From NCBI RefSeq assembly GCF_007830335.1, contig NZ_VLKU01000002.1, positions 413,777 through 477,776 of the forward strand: a stretch of DNA of 64,000 bases, given 5' to 3'. Of the stretch, positions 1 to 8,954 are shown piece after piece. The position numbers were made by a program, and so were the translations under genes. Every line of letters starts with the position of its first letter. The stretch's first letter is position 1. Below the pieces are notes generated by a model. The model had not been told where the DNA came from, did no database searches, and saw nothing but the letters and a program-made list of their open reading frames with translations. The stretch comes from Paracoccus sulfuroxidans. GTDB taxonomy: Bacteria; Pseudomonadota; Alphaproteobacteria; Rhodobacterales; Rhodobacteraceae.

Positions 1-627
1 GCGGCGGACGCCCCGGCAGGTTCGCGACCCCGGAAATCGCCGCCCAATCGGCCGTGCCCTTGTAGAATTGCGCCCGCGTGCGGCCATGCACCGTCAGCAT
101 GCGCACCCCCGCGTCCGAGGCGCGCCGCGCCAGTTCCGCCGCGTTCAGGCAATCGTCGTCCCAGCCCAGCCGCATCTTCAGCGTGACCGGCAGATCCGGC
201 ACCGCCGCCACGACCGCGTCGATCAGGCCAAGCGCATGATCAAGGTCGCGCATCAGGGCCGCACCCGACAGGCCCCCCGTCACCTTCTTGGCCGGGCAAC
301 CCATGTTGATATCGACGATTCGCGCGCCCATGCCCGCCACGATGCGCGCGGTTTCGGCCATGGCCCCCGCCTCACGCCCGGCAATCTGGACCGAGACCGG
401 CAGCACGCCCTCGGTCAGGGCCTTCGCGCGCACCGCCGCGCGGGTCGAGGGGCGCGGCGTCACCATCTCGGTCGAGGCGACCATCTCGCTGACCATCAGC
501 CCCGCACCGCCATGGCGGGTGACCGCACGGCGGAACGGCAGATCGGTGATCCCGGCCATCGGGGCCAGAAAGACCGGAGGCCCCAGCCGGGTGTCGCCAA
601 GAATGATCGGTTCGGGCATCTGCATGT
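1..627 (-). CDS. dusB: tRNA-dihydrouridine synthase DusB (partial, C-terminus beyond window)
   Basis: FMN- and NADPH-dependent reduction of uridine to dihydrouridine in tRNA. Reading the minus strand from ATG 627 gives an N-terminus starting MQMPEPIILGDTRLG, then the TIM-barrel flavin-binding segment VFLAPMAGITDLPFR, the family hallmark GLMVSEMVAS, and the active-site region VDINMGCPAKKV with the catalytic Cys. The frame stays open to base 1, so about 209 residues of a protein of roughly 330 are present. ATG 621 is an alternative start six bases in. In alphaproteobacteria this gene (also called nifR3) usually precedes ntrBC, which would lie off the left edge; that is inference. It is divergent from sdaA. 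Confidence 0.93.
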
Positions 628-855
628 TCTGACCTGTAGGCGCTTGGCCTGTCGTTGCGAAGAAGCGGCACCGGCGTTTGCGGCCATGAAACCGGCCCGC
701 GATGACAACTGCTGAATTTTTGCGCGTGCTGCCTAAATATTACTCAAACCCGGATCGTGCAACTGTCGCAGCTTTGACAGGCGCGCGTCGCAAGGGCTCT
801 GGCTTTCGGGCCGGGCGAAAGGCTAATCTGGTTTCAGAAAAACAGGAGACGCGCA

Positions 856-2238
856 GTGTTTCTGTCGGTATTCGACATCTTCAAGATCGGGGTGGGCCCC
901 TCGTCCTCGCACACGATGGGGCCGATGGTCGCCGGAGGCCGCTTCCTGAATGCCCTGAGGGGGCTGCCCTTCAAGGTGCATGGCCTGCGCGCCAGCCTGC
1001 ATGGCAGCCTGGCCTTCACCGGCAAGGGCCATGCCACCGACCGCGCCACCATCCTTGGTCTTGCGGGCTTCCTGCCCGAGACGATGGATCAGGAAAAGGC
1101 CGAGGCCACGCTGGCCCTGAACCGCGAAACGCGGGTGCTGTCGCCCGAGGGGCTGGGCGATCTGGTCTTCGACCCCGAGCGCGACCTGATCTTCGACTAT
1201 GACAAGGCGCTGCCGGGCCATGCCAATGGCATGGTGCTGATGGCGACCGATGCGCAGGGCGACGTCATTCACCGCGAGGTCTATTACTCGGTCGGCGGCG
1301 GCTTCGTGCTGACTGAGGCCGAACTGGCCCAGAAGGGCGGCGAGACCCGGACCGAGGATGTCCCGCAGGTCCCCTTCCCCTTCAGCTCGGCCGCCGAAAT
1401 GCTGGAATATGCGGCGAAATCCAGCAAATCCATCGCCACCATGAAGCGCGAGAACGAGCGTGTCTTCCGCGATGAGGGCAAGCTTGACGATGGCATCATG
1501 CGCATCTGGCAGGTCATGCGCGACTGCATGGATCGGGGGCTGGACACCAAGGGCACGCTGCCGGGCGGGCTGTCGATCCGCCGCCGCGCCGCCGCCATCC
1601 ATGAGGCGCTGAAGGCCGAAGCCGGGCTGAACCAGACCGCTCCCCATGTCATCAACGACTGGATGTCGACCTATGCCATGGCCGTGAACGAGGAAAACGC
1701 CGCCGGAGGTCAGGTCGTGACCGCCCCCACCAATGGCGCGGCGGGCGTCGTGCCTGCGGTGATCCGCTATTGGCTGGACCATGTGCCGGGCGCGACCCCG
1801 CGCCAGATCCCCGAATTCCTGCTGACCGCCGCCGCAATCGGAGGGCTGGTCAAGCACAACGCCTCGATCTCGGGGGCCGAGGCGGGCTGTCAGGCCGAGG
1901 TCGGCTCGGCCAGCGCCATGGCGGCTGCGGGGCTTTGCGCCGTTCTGGGCGGCACACCCGAGCAGGTTGAAAACGCCGCCGAGATCGCGCTGGAGCATCA
2001 TCTGGGCATGACCTGCGACCCGGTCGCAGGCCTTGTGCAGGTGCCCTGCATCGAACGCAACGGTCTGGGCGCGATCAAGGCGGTCAGCGCGGCCTCGCTG
2101 GCGCTGCGCGGCGATGGCAAGCATTTCGTGCCGCTGGATGCGGCCATCGAGACCATGCGCCAGACCGGCCGCGACATGAGCGAGAAGTATAAAGAGACCT
2201 CTCTGGGGGGGCTGGCGGTCAACGTCCCGAACTGCTGA
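856..2238 (+). CDS. sdaA: L-serine ammonia-lyase (L-serine dehydratase, single chain)
   Basis: Converts L-serine to pyruvate and ammonia with a [4Fe-4S] cluster. The 460-residue protein starts at GTG with an AGGAG at 843-847. The N-terminal beta-chain signature [16 protein letters not shown] and the alpha-chain part ([18 protein letters not shown], then [17 protein letters not shown]) lie in one polypeptide, as in E. coli SdaA rather than the split Firmicute enzyme. The candidate cluster ligands are the cysteines in AEAGCQ, MTCDP and QVPCIER. It stands alone, divergent from dusB; the 227-bp gap between them shows no operator that I can name. Confidence 0.96.
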   Translation: MFLSVFDIFKIGVGPSSSHTMGPMVAGGRFLNALRGLPFKVHGLRASLHGSLAFTGKGHATDRATILGLAGFLPETMDQEKAEATLALNRETRVLSPEGLGDLVFDPERDLIFDYDKALPGHANGMVLMATDAQGDVIHREVYYSVGGGFVLTEAELAQKGGETRTEDVPQVPFPFSSAAEMLEYAAKSSKSIATMKRENERVFRDEGKLDDGIMRIWQVMRDCMDRGLDTKGTLPGGLSIRRRAAAIHEALKAEAGLNQTAPHVINDWMSTYAMAVNEENAAGGQVVTAPTNGAAGVVPAVIRYWLDHVPGATPRQIPEFLLTAAAIGGLVKHNASISGAEAGCQAEVGSASAMAAAGLCAVLGGTPEQVENAAEIALEHHLGMTCDPVAGLVQVPCIERNGLGAIKAVSAASLALRGDGKHFVPLDAAIETMRQTGRDMSEKYKETSLGGLAVNVPNC

Positions 2239-2390
2239 CCCGTCGCCTCACGGCCTCTTGAACACAAGATGTTGCAGAAAATCGGCGTGGACCCGCAGAT
2301 GATCGCGGGCACGCCCCATCGCCGCTTGCCGAAACAGGGCTGTTCCTGTAGCGATTTACAAAACAAAACCAGTGAACCGGGACAGACAGA

Positions 2391-3317
2391 ATGAAATTCC
2401 GCACGGCTTTTGCCGCATTGTCCGTGACAGTGGCCCTCGCCGCCTGTGGTGAGCTTCCGTTCCAGAAATCCGACGAACCGGCTGTGCCCGCGCATTCCGG
2501 CCCGCCCTCGGTCTCGCCCATCGATCAGCCGATCGAGACCAGCGCCGAGACCGTGGCCGTCGCCACCGCCGAAGCCCGCACCATGGGCACCGCCATTTTC
2601 CGCGCCTCGGGCGCAGGCTGGGCGGTCACGGCAGGCGACAAGCTGGCCGTCTTCGAGCGCGCAGGCCAGCGCTCGGTCGGTGTCACTGTCCGCCGCATCA
2701 CCTATGGCAATGGCGTCGAATTCGCGGGCGTGATGAACGGCGCGCCGTTCACGCTGAACGTGCAGGCCAATGAATGTCAGGCCGCCGATGGCAAGAAGCA
2801 GCCCTTCTCGGCCCGCGTGCGTGCAGGCAGCCAGCGCATGACCGGCTGTGCCGAAGCCGCGACCGAGGTTCCCACGCCGCAGGTCCGCGCCTCGTCCTCG
2901 ACGCCGAAGCCGCGCAGCACGCCGAAGCCCGCAGCGCCGAAACCGGCCGAGACGAAGCCCGCCGAGACAACCCCGGCCGCGACCGAAACGACGCCGACGA
3001 CCACCACCCCGTCGACGACGACGCCTGCCACCACGACCCCGGCAGTGACGACGCCCTCGACCACCGCGCCTGCCGCGACGCCGTCGACGACCACGCCGTC
3101 GACCGGTGCGGCCTCGACGCCTTCGGCAACCGGGACCAGCACGACCACGCCGGAGGCAAGCACGACGATCCCACCGGCCACCACCACTATGACGCCCCCG
3201 GCCACCACGCCCGAGGCATCGACCACGGCCCCCGAAACGACCACTCCGGCCAAGCCGCCCGTCGTCCTGCCCGCACCCTCGTCGGATGCGGACAAGGCGG
3301 ACGCCCCGGCCGAGTGA
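2391..3317 (+). CDS. lipoprotein with long Thr/Pro-rich C-terminal tail
   Basis: The 308-residue protein begins with a lipoprotein signal peptide whose lipobox LAAC puts the acylated Cys at residue 19. Residues about 50-155 form a small beta-rich globular part with two Cys (NECQAA and MTGCAEA) that could pair. From about residue 160 to the end the sequence is almost only Thr, Pro, Ala, Ser and Glu, as repeated TTTP/TTPAT units, typical of an extended and possibly glycosylated linker. It sits 85 bp upstream of the YjbH-like gene on the same strand. I do not recognise the globular domain; a role in polysaccharide export is inferred from context only. Confidence 0.82.
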   Translation: MKFRTAFAALSVTVALAACGELPFQKSDEPAVPAHSGPPSVSPIDQPIETSAETVAVATAEARTMGTAIFRASGAGWAVTAGDKLAVFERAGQRSVGVTVRRITYGNGVEFAGVMNGAPFTLNVQANECQAADGKKQPFSARVRAGSQRMTGCAEAATEVPTPQVRASSSTPKPRSTPKPAAPKPAETKPAETTPAATETTPTTTTPSTTTPATTTPAVTTPSTTAPAATPSTTTPSTGAASTPSATGTSTTTPEASTTIPPATTTMTPPATTPEASTTAPETTTPAKPPVVLPAPSSDADKADAPAE

Positions 3318-3402
3318 CGCCTTTGACACCCGGTCCCTGCCGCCCATCGGCCGGGACCACCCCCGCTCCAAAGGCGGACCAAGTTTCTGAGAGGACCCGC
3401 CC

Positions 3403-5604
3403 ATGCGCGCCCATTCACGTCTGACCCGCCGCCTGATGGCCTCGACCCTGCCTGCGGCGCTGCTGTTGCTGCTGCCGCCTGCGGCTGGCCATACCGATCC
3501 GCTGATCGGCAAGGTGATGAACAGCTACGGCCTGCCCGGGGCCATCGACACGCCCACGGCCGAGATGCTGCCCGACGCCACGCTGGGCGCGACGATCAAC
3601 TATTCCGACATGTCGCGGCGCAACACGCTGGTCTTTCAGGCCCTGCCGCGCCTGACCGTGGCGCTGCGCTATGCCCGCATCGACAGTCTGCAGCAGAACC
3701 GCGGCCACATCTGGGACCGCAGCTTCGACCTGCGCTATCAGTTCCTGGACGAAGACACCGAAGGCTGGCGTCCCGCCGTTGCCATCGGCCTGCAGGACTT
3801 CATGGGCACGGGCATCTATGGCGCCGAATATGTCGTCGCCACCAAGACCATCAACCCGCGCCTGCGCGTTAGCGCCGGTCTGGGCTGGGGCCGTCTGGCC
3901 AGCGTCGGCAGCATTGGCAATCTTGGTGACCGGCCCGGCCCCGATGAGAACGAGGGCGGCAAGCCCAACGTCGACCAGTGGTTCCGCGGCGATGTCGCAC
4001 CCTTCATCAACGCCACCTGGATGGCCACCGACAAGCTGTCGCTGATGGCCGAGTATTCGGGCGACAATTACGCCTGCGAAACCGGCGACCGCGACAATTG
4101 CTCGCGCGAGGCATGGGTCAGCGACTCGGATGAGCTGAAGAACCGCATCAACCTGGGCTTCAACTATGCCATCGGCCAGAACTACAGCATCGGCGGCTAT
4201 GTGCTGGGCGGCAAGCAGTTCGGCCTGAACCTGTCGGTCGCGATGAACCCGCGTCAGGCGGCCTATCCTTCGGGGCTGGAGAAAGCCCCCGCCCCGGTGC
4301 GTCCGCGCGTCGCGCAAAGCGCCGATCCGGATGGCTGGTCGGGTGCATGGTCGGCCGATCCGACCGCGCAACCGGCGATCCAGAAGGCACTGGGCGACGC
4401 TCTCGCGAAAGAGGGTCAGGTGCTGGAATCCATGGCGCTCGACGCCAACCGGGCCGAGGTTCGGATCCGCAACAACCGCTATATCCAGCAGGCCGAAGCC
4501 GTCGGACGCACCGCGCGTCTGATGACCCGCGCCCTGCCACCCTCGGTCGAGACGCTGGTGATCACCTCCTCGGCGGGCGGCGTGCCGACCAGCTCGGTCA
4601 CGCTGCGCCGCTCGGATGTCGAGCGGCTGGAGAACTCTGAGGCCGGGCAGATCGCCCAGGCCTCGGTCATGACCAGCGCCGATCCGCGCCCGGGCAATCT
4701 GGTGCTGACGCCCGAACTGTTCCCGCGCTTCCGCTGGGGCCTGAAGCCCTATGTCTCGACCTCGATGTTCGACCCGGATGAGCCCTTCCGCTATGAGCTG
4801 GGCGCCGAACTGACCGGCGAATACGAGATGACGCCGGGCCTGATCCTGTCGGGCACGATCCGTCAGCGCGTGCTGGGCTCGACCAAGCAGGAAGCCCCTG
4901 GCGGCATGTCGGTCGAGGAATATGAAGCGCTCGACAGCGATTACGATGGCAATGTGCCGCGCGTGCGCTCGGACGGCCGGATGTATGCGGGCAACAAGAG
5001 CCCGACGATCCCGCAGCTGACGCTGGCCTGGTACGCCAAGCCCACCCCCGACGTCTATACGCGCGTCACCGTTGGTCTGCTGGAGCGCACCTTTGGCGGC
5101 GTCTCGACCGAGGTGCTGTGGTGGCCGTCAAACTCGTCGCTGGCACTTGGCGCAGAGCTGGACCGCGTCCGCAAGCGGGACTTCCGCGATGTCTTCGGCT
5201 TCCGCGATTACGAAGTCACCACGGGCCATGTGTCGGCCTATTATGAATTCTCGAACGGCATCACCGCGCAGCTGGATGTCGGCCAGTATCTGGCAGGCGA
5301 CAAGGGCGCGACCGTGACGCTGAGCCGCGAATTCGCCAATGGCTGGCGCGTCGGGGCCTGGGTCACCAAGACCGATATGAGCGCCGAGGACTTCGGCGAA
5401 GGCTCGTTCGACAAGGGCATTTCCGTCTCGATCCCGCTGGGCTGGGCCACGGGCCAGCCGTCCATGCGCATGGTCGGCGGCGACGTCCGCTCGCTCTCGC
5501 GCGATGGCGGCAGCAAGCTGCGCGTCAACGGGCGTCTTTACGAAAAGGTCCGCGACAGTCAGTCGGGCCAGATGTACCAAGGCTGGGGGAGGTTCTGGCG
5601 ATGA
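3403..5604 (+). CDS. YjbH-family outer-membrane protein (exopolysaccharide export)
   Basis: A 733-residue protein with an N-terminal signal peptide (basic start, then a Leu/Ala-rich core ending near AAGHTDP). Mature features are those of YjbH: the opening PSxxG-like stretch YGLPGAIDTPTAEML, many alternating aromatic beta-strands, and a C-terminal half of barrel strands ending in MYQGWGRFWR. YjbH proteins are predicted beta-barrels linked to production or export of an exopolysaccharide in enterics. The start is fixed by GAGAGGA just upstream. Its stop overlaps the start of the next gene by four bases (ATGA), so the pair should be co-translated. Confidence 0.87.
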   Translation: MRAHSRLTRRLMASTLPAALLLLLPPAAGHTDPLIGKVMNSYGLPGAIDTPTAEMLPDATLGATINYSDMSRRNTLVFQALPRLTVALRYARIDSLQQNRGHIWDRSFDLRYQFLDEDTEGWRPAVAIGLQDFMGTGIYGAEYVVATKTINPRLRVSAGLGWGRLASVGSIGNLGDRPGPDENEGGKPNVDQWFRGDVAPFINATWMATDKLSLMAEYSGDNYACETGDRDNCSREAWVSDSDELKNRINLGFNYAIGQNYSIGGYVLGGKQFGLNLSVAMNPRQAAYPSGLEKAPAPVRPRVAQSADPDGWSGAWSADPTAQPAIQKALGDALAKEGQVLESMALDANRAEVRIRNNRYIQQAEAVGRTARLMTRALPPSVETLVITSSAGGVPTSSVTLRRSDVERLENSEAGQIAQASVMTSADPRPGNLVLTPELFPRFRWGLKPYVSTSMFDPDEPFRYELGAELTGEYEMTPGLILSGTIRQRVLGSTKQEAPGGMSVEEYEALDSDYDGNVPRVRSDGRMYAGNKSPTIPQLTLAWYAKPTPDVYTRVTVGLLERTFGGVSTEVLWWPSNSSLALGAELDRVRKRDFRDVFGFRDYEVTTGHVSAYYEFSNGITAQLDVGQYLAGDKGATVTLSREFANGWRVGAWVTKTDMSAEDFGEGSFDKGISVSIPLGWATGQPSMRMVGGDVRSLSRDGGSKLRVNGRLYEKVRDSQSGQMYQGWGRFWR

Positions 5605-6263
5605 TCGGTTTGAAATCGCGGGCTGCTCTGGCTCTGGGAATGGTTGTGGCGCTGTCGGCCTGTGGCAATCAGGGCAACGATCGCGGCATCTATGGCACGC
5701 TGTTTGACGCCGCGCGCCAAAGCGCGGGCAGCCTAGGCAAGTCGAAAGAGGCCGCGAAACCCGCCGCCCCTGCCGACCCGAGTGCGATGGCCGCCGAGGC
5801 GCTGCGCGTGAACCCCGGCCCGCTGATCCTTGTCGGGCTGGAGAGCATGGGCTCGACCCAGGTGATGGCCATGACCGGCGAAAACAACGGCATGCGCACC
5901 TATATGACCAAGAATGAGCAGGCGCTGATCCTGCGCAATGGCATGCTGGTCGGCACCCGCGGTCTGGGCAATGATCTGTCGGTCGCCGAGGCGTCCTCTT
6001 CGGCGGCGCTGATCCGCGCCAGCCGCAGCGGCCAGTCGCAGCGGACGATGCGCTATTACTCGGGCGACGGGCTTGAGCGGCCGCTGCCGATGAACTGCAC
6101 CGTCTCGCCAGGCCCGAATGCGGGCGTGATGCTGGAAAGCTGCGAAGGCTATGGTGCCAAGTTCCAGAACAACTATCTGGTTCAGGGTGGCCGCGTGACT
6201 GTCTCGCGCCAGTGGATCGGCCCGGCGCTTGGCTATGTCACCATTCAGGAGCTGCGTCCCTGA
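5601..6263 (+). CDS. YjbF-family outer-membrane lipoprotein
   Basis: A 220-residue lipoprotein. The signal peptide ends in lipobox LSAC with acylated Cys21. The remainder matches the YjbF/GfcB type in length and in features such as the segment GPLILVGLESMGSTQVMAM and the C-terminal GYVTIQELRP. In E. coli yjbEFGH and gfcABCD the lipoprotein and the YjbH barrel are partners in extracellular-polysaccharide secretion; here they overlap by four bases in the order barrel then lipoprotein. An intrinsic terminator follows 25 bp after the stop. There are no polysaccharide synthesis genes nearby, so the substrate is unknown. Confidence 0.86.
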   Translation: MIGLKSRAALALGMVVALSACGNQGNDRGIYGTLFDAARQSAGSLGKSKEAAKPAAPADPSAMAAEALRVNPGPLILVGLESMGSTQVMAMTGENNGMRTYMTKNEQALILRNGMLVGTRGLGNDLSVAEASSSAALIRASRSGQSQRTMRYYSGDGLERPLPMNCTVSPGPNAGVMLESCEGYGAKFQNNYLVQGGRVTVSRQWIGPALGYVTIQELRP

Positions 6264-6287
6264 CGGGAACGCCCCTTCCGATAGATG

Positions 6288-6315
6288 AAAGGCCCGCCTT
6301 CGTGCGGGCCTTTTT
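6288..6315 (+). terminator. intrinsic terminator of the yjbH-yjbF operon
   Basis: A GGCCCGC/GCGGGCC stem with a short CTTCGT loop is followed by TTTTT. It lies 25 bp after the YjbF-like stop codon. Confidence 0.85.
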
Positions 6316-6370
6316 CATGGTCTGTTTCCAGCGTGACGCGGGCCAGAAAGAAGTCGATTGGACAAAGAAA

Positions 6371-6396
6371 AAGGGCTGATCCGAAGATCAGCCCTT
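6371..6396 (-). terminator. intrinsic terminator of the small poly-Asp protein gene
   Basis: A perfect 11-bp stem (AAGGGCTGATC with its complement) encloses a CGAA tetraloop. On the minus strand it is followed by TTTTTCTTTG. It sits 24 bp beyond the stop at 6420. Confidence 0.85.
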
Positions 6397-6419
6397 ATAC
6401 CAAAATTCCTTGCGGAAAA

Positions 6420-6638
6420 TTAGTTGGTGGTGTCGTCATCGTCGTCGTCGTCCGAAGCGACGGCAGCGATCACGCCCAGCAGCAGCAGGGCGGGAACAAC
6501 GAGGCCAGCGTTCGACGAAGCGGGCTTCTCGTCAACGACGACCGGCTCAACTTCGACGACGGGGGCAACGTAGCCACCAGCGAGAGCCGACGATGCCGTC
6601 AGGCCCAGGGCCAGGGCGAAAGTAGCAAATTTGGTCAT
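6420..6638 (-). CDS. small secreted protein with poly-Asp tail (YjbE/GfcA-like position)
   Basis: A 72-residue protein: signal peptide to about residue 20 (MTKFATFALALGLTASSALA), a Val/Glu/Pro segment, a hydrophobic stretch (residues about 46-61, GLVVPALLLLGVIAAV), then seven consecutive Asp and TTN at the end. Two ATGs are possible (6644 and 6638); GGAG is one base from the first but seven from the second, so 6638 is chosen. Small secreted proteins of this sort (YjbE, GfcA) accompany yjbF/yjbH in enterics. Here it converges on them rather than heading the operon. The similarity is positional and in composition only. Confidence 0.75.
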   Translation of the reverse strand: MTKFATFALALGLTASSALAGGYVAPVVEVEPVVVDEKPASSNAGLVVPALLLLGVIAAVASDDDDDDDTTN

Positions 6639-6811
6639 GATCATGCTCCGTTCAGTACTTTGAAGGCTGCCATTTCGGGCAACATCGCAGCGACATTCGC
6701 ATAATCCCAAGGGCTTGGAAAGCGGTCTTGATTGCGCCCTTGCCCGCGATGGCTGCAACTGTTGCATAATAGCCAACACCCTGAGCAGAGGCAAATTTCT
6801 GCCACTTCGCC

Positions 6812-6836
6812 GGATCTGCCTGCTATCGGGCAGATC
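6812..6836 (-). terminator. hairpin just downstream of znuB
   Basis: An 8-bp perfect inverted repeat (GATCTGCC/GGCAGATC) with an 8-base loop, 18 bp past the znuB stop. It lacks a T-run, so it could be a 3'-end stabilising or Rho-related structure rather than an intrinsic terminator. Confidence 0.4.
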
Positions 6837-6853
6837 ACCGGCCCGTGTCTGCC

Positions 6854-7636
6854 TCAGCGCCGGTAAGTCACGAGAGACAAAGCATAAATCATCGCGGCAA
6901 CCACCACGATCGAGGGCCCTGCGGGGGTGTCCAGACGCAGACTGCCCCACAGCCCCCCCAGAACCGAGATAATACCTGCCAGCGTGGCGAAACCAACCAT
7001 CTGCTCGGGCGTTCTCGAGAATCCTCGCGCGGCGGCGGCTGGAACAATCAGCATGGCCGAAATCAGCAGCGCGCCCACGATGCGAATCGCAATCGCGACC
7101 ACAACCGCAAGCGCCAAGGACAGGATAAGTCTTTCGAATTTCGGATCGATTCCCGAGGCCATGGCCAGTTCCTCGTTCACCGTCGCTGCGATCAGCCGCT
7201 GCCAGCGCCAGATCAGCAGCGCCAGAACCAGCGCCGCACCGCCCCAGATCCAGACCAGATCGTCCTTTCCGACCGCCAGAATGTCGCCAAACAGGAAGGC
7301 GTCCAGATCGACTCGCAGCCCCGGCACGAAGCTGACCGCGACCAGACCCACCGCCAGCGCGGAATGCGCCAGCACCCCCAGCACCGTGTCCATCGACTGC
7401 CCGCGCCCGGTCAGCCAGGCGACCAGCAGCGCCATCCCGACCGCCACCGCCAGCGTGCCCAGATACAGCGGAAAGGCGAAGGCAAAGCTAAGCGCGACGC
7501 CCAGAATCGCCGCATGCGAGGTCGAATCGCCGAAATAGGCCATGCGCCGCCAGACCACGAAAGAGCCAAGCGCGCCCGTCGCCATGACCAGCCCCAGACC
7601 GGCCAGCGCGGCGCGAACCATGAAATCATCAAGCAT
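6854..7636 (-). CDS. znuB: zinc ABC transporter permease ZnuB
   Basis: Inner-membrane permease of the ABC-3 family, 260 residues, with about eight hydrophobic segments. Recognisable stretches are GSFVVWRRMAYFGDSTSHAA near the N-terminus and LLISAMLIVPAAAARGF near the C-terminus, both characteristic of ZnuB/MntB-type permeases. It is the last gene of zur-znuC-znuB, 12 bp after znuC. Together with ZnuC and the divergently encoded ZnuA it imports Zn2+. Zinc rather than manganese specificity is supported by the adjoining Zur-type regulator and His-rich binding protein. Confidence 0.94.
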   Translation of the reverse strand: MLDDFMVRAALAGLGLVMATGALGSFVVWRRMAYFGDSTSHAAILGVALSFAFAFPLYLGTLAVAVGMALLVAWLTGRGQSMDTVLGVLAHSALAVGLVAVSFVPGLRVDLDAFLFGDILAVGKDDLVWIWGGAALVLALLIWRWQRLIAATVNEELAMASGIDPKFERLILSLALAVVVAIAIRIVGALLISAMLIVPAAAARGFSRTPEQMVGFATLAGIISVLGGLWGSLRLDTPAGPSIVVVAAMIYALSLVTYRR

Positions 7637-7648
7637 CTGTGCGGCCCG

Positions 7649-8425
7649 TCAATGGTGGTGATGATGGTGGTGATCATGCCCGGCACCTGTGCCGACATGA
7701 TCGTGGTCGTGGTCATGGTGATGCTCGTAAAGCGCCAGCATGCCTTGCGAATCGGCCCCGAACATCGCGCGATAGGCCGGGGCGGCGCTGACCGCCTGCG
7801 GCGTGCCCTCGCAACAGATATGGCCGTTCAGGCAGATGACCCGATCCGAGGCGCGCATCACCACCAGAAGATCGTGGCTGACCATCAGAACAGCGGCGCC
7901 GGTCTGGCTGCGGACCTCTTCGATCAGCTTGTAGAAGCCCACCATGCCCGGCTGGTCCAGCCCTTGAGTCGGCTCATCCAGCACCAGCAGTTGCGGATCA
8001 TTCAGCAGCGCGCGGGCCAGCAGCACCCGTTGGAACTGCCCGCCCGACAGCGCCGAGATCTGGCGCGATTCTAGCCCCGGCACGCCTGTCCGCGCCAGTT
8101 CGGCCGCCGCGCGCTCATCGCTGACGCGGACCGGCAGCGACAGAAAGCGGCGCACGGTCATCGGCAGCGCCTGCTCGATATGCACCCGCTGCGGGACATA
8201 GCCGATACGCAGGCCCGGCTTGCGCTCGACCCGCCCGGCGGCCAGCGGCACATGGCCCAGAAGCGCGCGCACCAATGTCGACTTGCCCGAGCCATTGGGC
8301 CCTACCACGGTGACGATCTCGGCCGGGCGAATGGCGAAATCCACATGGGCCAACACCGGCACTTCGGCGCCGGACGGGCGCACGGTCAGGTCAGTGGCAT
8401 GGATCAAAGGGGTGGCATCGGTCAT
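7649..8425 (-). CDS. znuC: zinc ABC transporter ATP-binding protein ZnuC with poly-His tail
   Basis: A 258-residue ABC ATPase with Walker A GPNGSGKST, signature LSGGQFQRV, Walker B LLVLDEPT and switch His in VSHDLLV. The start MTDATPL overlaps the zur stop by two bases (ATGA), so the two are translationally coupled. The last 25 residues are dominated by His and Asp and end in seven consecutive His, an unusual natural metal-binding tail for the cytoplasmic ATPase. It energises ZnuB for Zn2+ import. An upstream in-frame ATG at 8464 would lie inside zur and lacks support. Confidence 0.95.
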   Translation of the reverse strand: MTDATPLIHATDLTVRPSGAEVPVLAHVDFAIRPAEIVTVVGPNGSGKSTLVRALLGHVPLAAGRVERKPGLRIGYVPQRVHIEQALPMTVRRFLSLPVRVSDERAAAELARTGVPGLESRQISALSGGQFQRVLLARALLNDPQLLVLDEPTQGLDQPGMVGFYKLIEEVRSQTGAAVLMVSHDLLVVMRASDRVICLNGHICCEGTPQAVSAAPAYRAMFGADSQGMLALYEHHHDHDHDHVGTGAGHDHHHHHHH

Positions 8426-8925
8426 GCGCGCGCCTCCGCCCCGGCTGCCACGCATTGCGAGCAAAGGCCGAGGATCTCGACAGTCGTGCGCTCGACCGTG
8501 AAGCGATTGCTGGTCGCCAGCCCGCCGATGGCGGCGCGCAGGTCGGACGACCCGGTCTCGGCCACCTTGTCGCAGCCGCGGCAGATCAGGAAAACCGGCG
8601 AATGATCCTTCTGCGGCGAGAGGCAGGCGGCATAGGCATTCAGCCGCTGCACCCGATGCACAAGCCCATGATTCACAAGGAATTCCAGCGCCCGATAGGC
8701 AACCGGAGGCTGGCTGCCGAAACCCTCGGCCGAGAGGCGCTGCAACACATCATAGGCCCCCATGGCCCGATGCGATTCCAGCAGGATTTCCAGCGTGCGG
8801 CGGCGCACGGGCGTCAGGCGCGCGCCCTCGGCCTCAAGGCGCGTCAGCGCATGCTCCAGCACGGCGCCCGAGCAGGCGTCATGGTCGTGATCGTGGAAAG
8901 GGTCCGGATCGGGGGGCGTTGGCAT
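8422..8925 (-). CDS. zur: Zur, Fur-family zinc uptake repressor
   Basis: A 167-residue Fur-superfamily repressor. It has the winged-helix DNA-binding half (LTPVRRRTLEILLESHRAMG, then PPVAYRALEFLVNHGLVHRV) and the structural-zinc cysteine pairs CRGC and CSQC. The N-terminus carries an HDHDHD stretch. When Zn-loaded, Zur represses zinc uptake genes; its position at the head of znuCB and facing znuA fits Zur rather than Fur or Mur. The start codon abuts an upstream inverted repeat, implying autoregulation. Confidence 0.94.
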   Translation of the reverse strand: MPTPPDPDPFHDHDHDACSGAVLEHALTRLEAEGARLTPVRRRTLEILLESHRAMGAYDVLQRLSAEGFGSQPPVAYRALEFLVNHGLVHRVQRLNAYAACLSPQKDHSPVFLICRGCDKVAETGSSDLRAAIGGLATSNRFTVERTTVEILGLCSQCVAAGAEARA

Positions 8926-8927
8926 AA

Positions 8928-8942
8928 TGTTATATCATCACA
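8928..8942. promoter_or_regulatory. Zur-box-like inverted repeat (zur-proximal)
   Basis: TGTTA-N5-TCACA, one mismatch from the perfect repeat 13 bp further on, starting three bases from the zur start codon. Inferred operator for the zur-znuCB transcript. Confidence 0.55.
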
Positions 8943-8954
8943 ATTAACTTGACC

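Noticed and set aside
823..2124. Long open frame on the minus strand across sdaA
   Set aside because: Fully antisense to a clear L-serine ammonia-lyase; its translation is Arg/His/Gly-rich shadow sequence typical of high-GC DNA.
1998..3512. Open frame of about 500 codons on the minus strand across the Thr/Pro-rich lipoprotein gene
   Set aside because: Composition is almost only Arg and Gly, produced by the opposite strand of the Thr/Pro-coding repeats; no start signal or domain.
6845..8074. Plus-strand frame of about 400 codons across znuB/znuC
   Set aside because: Antisense to two clear transporter genes; His/Gln/Arg-rich shadow.
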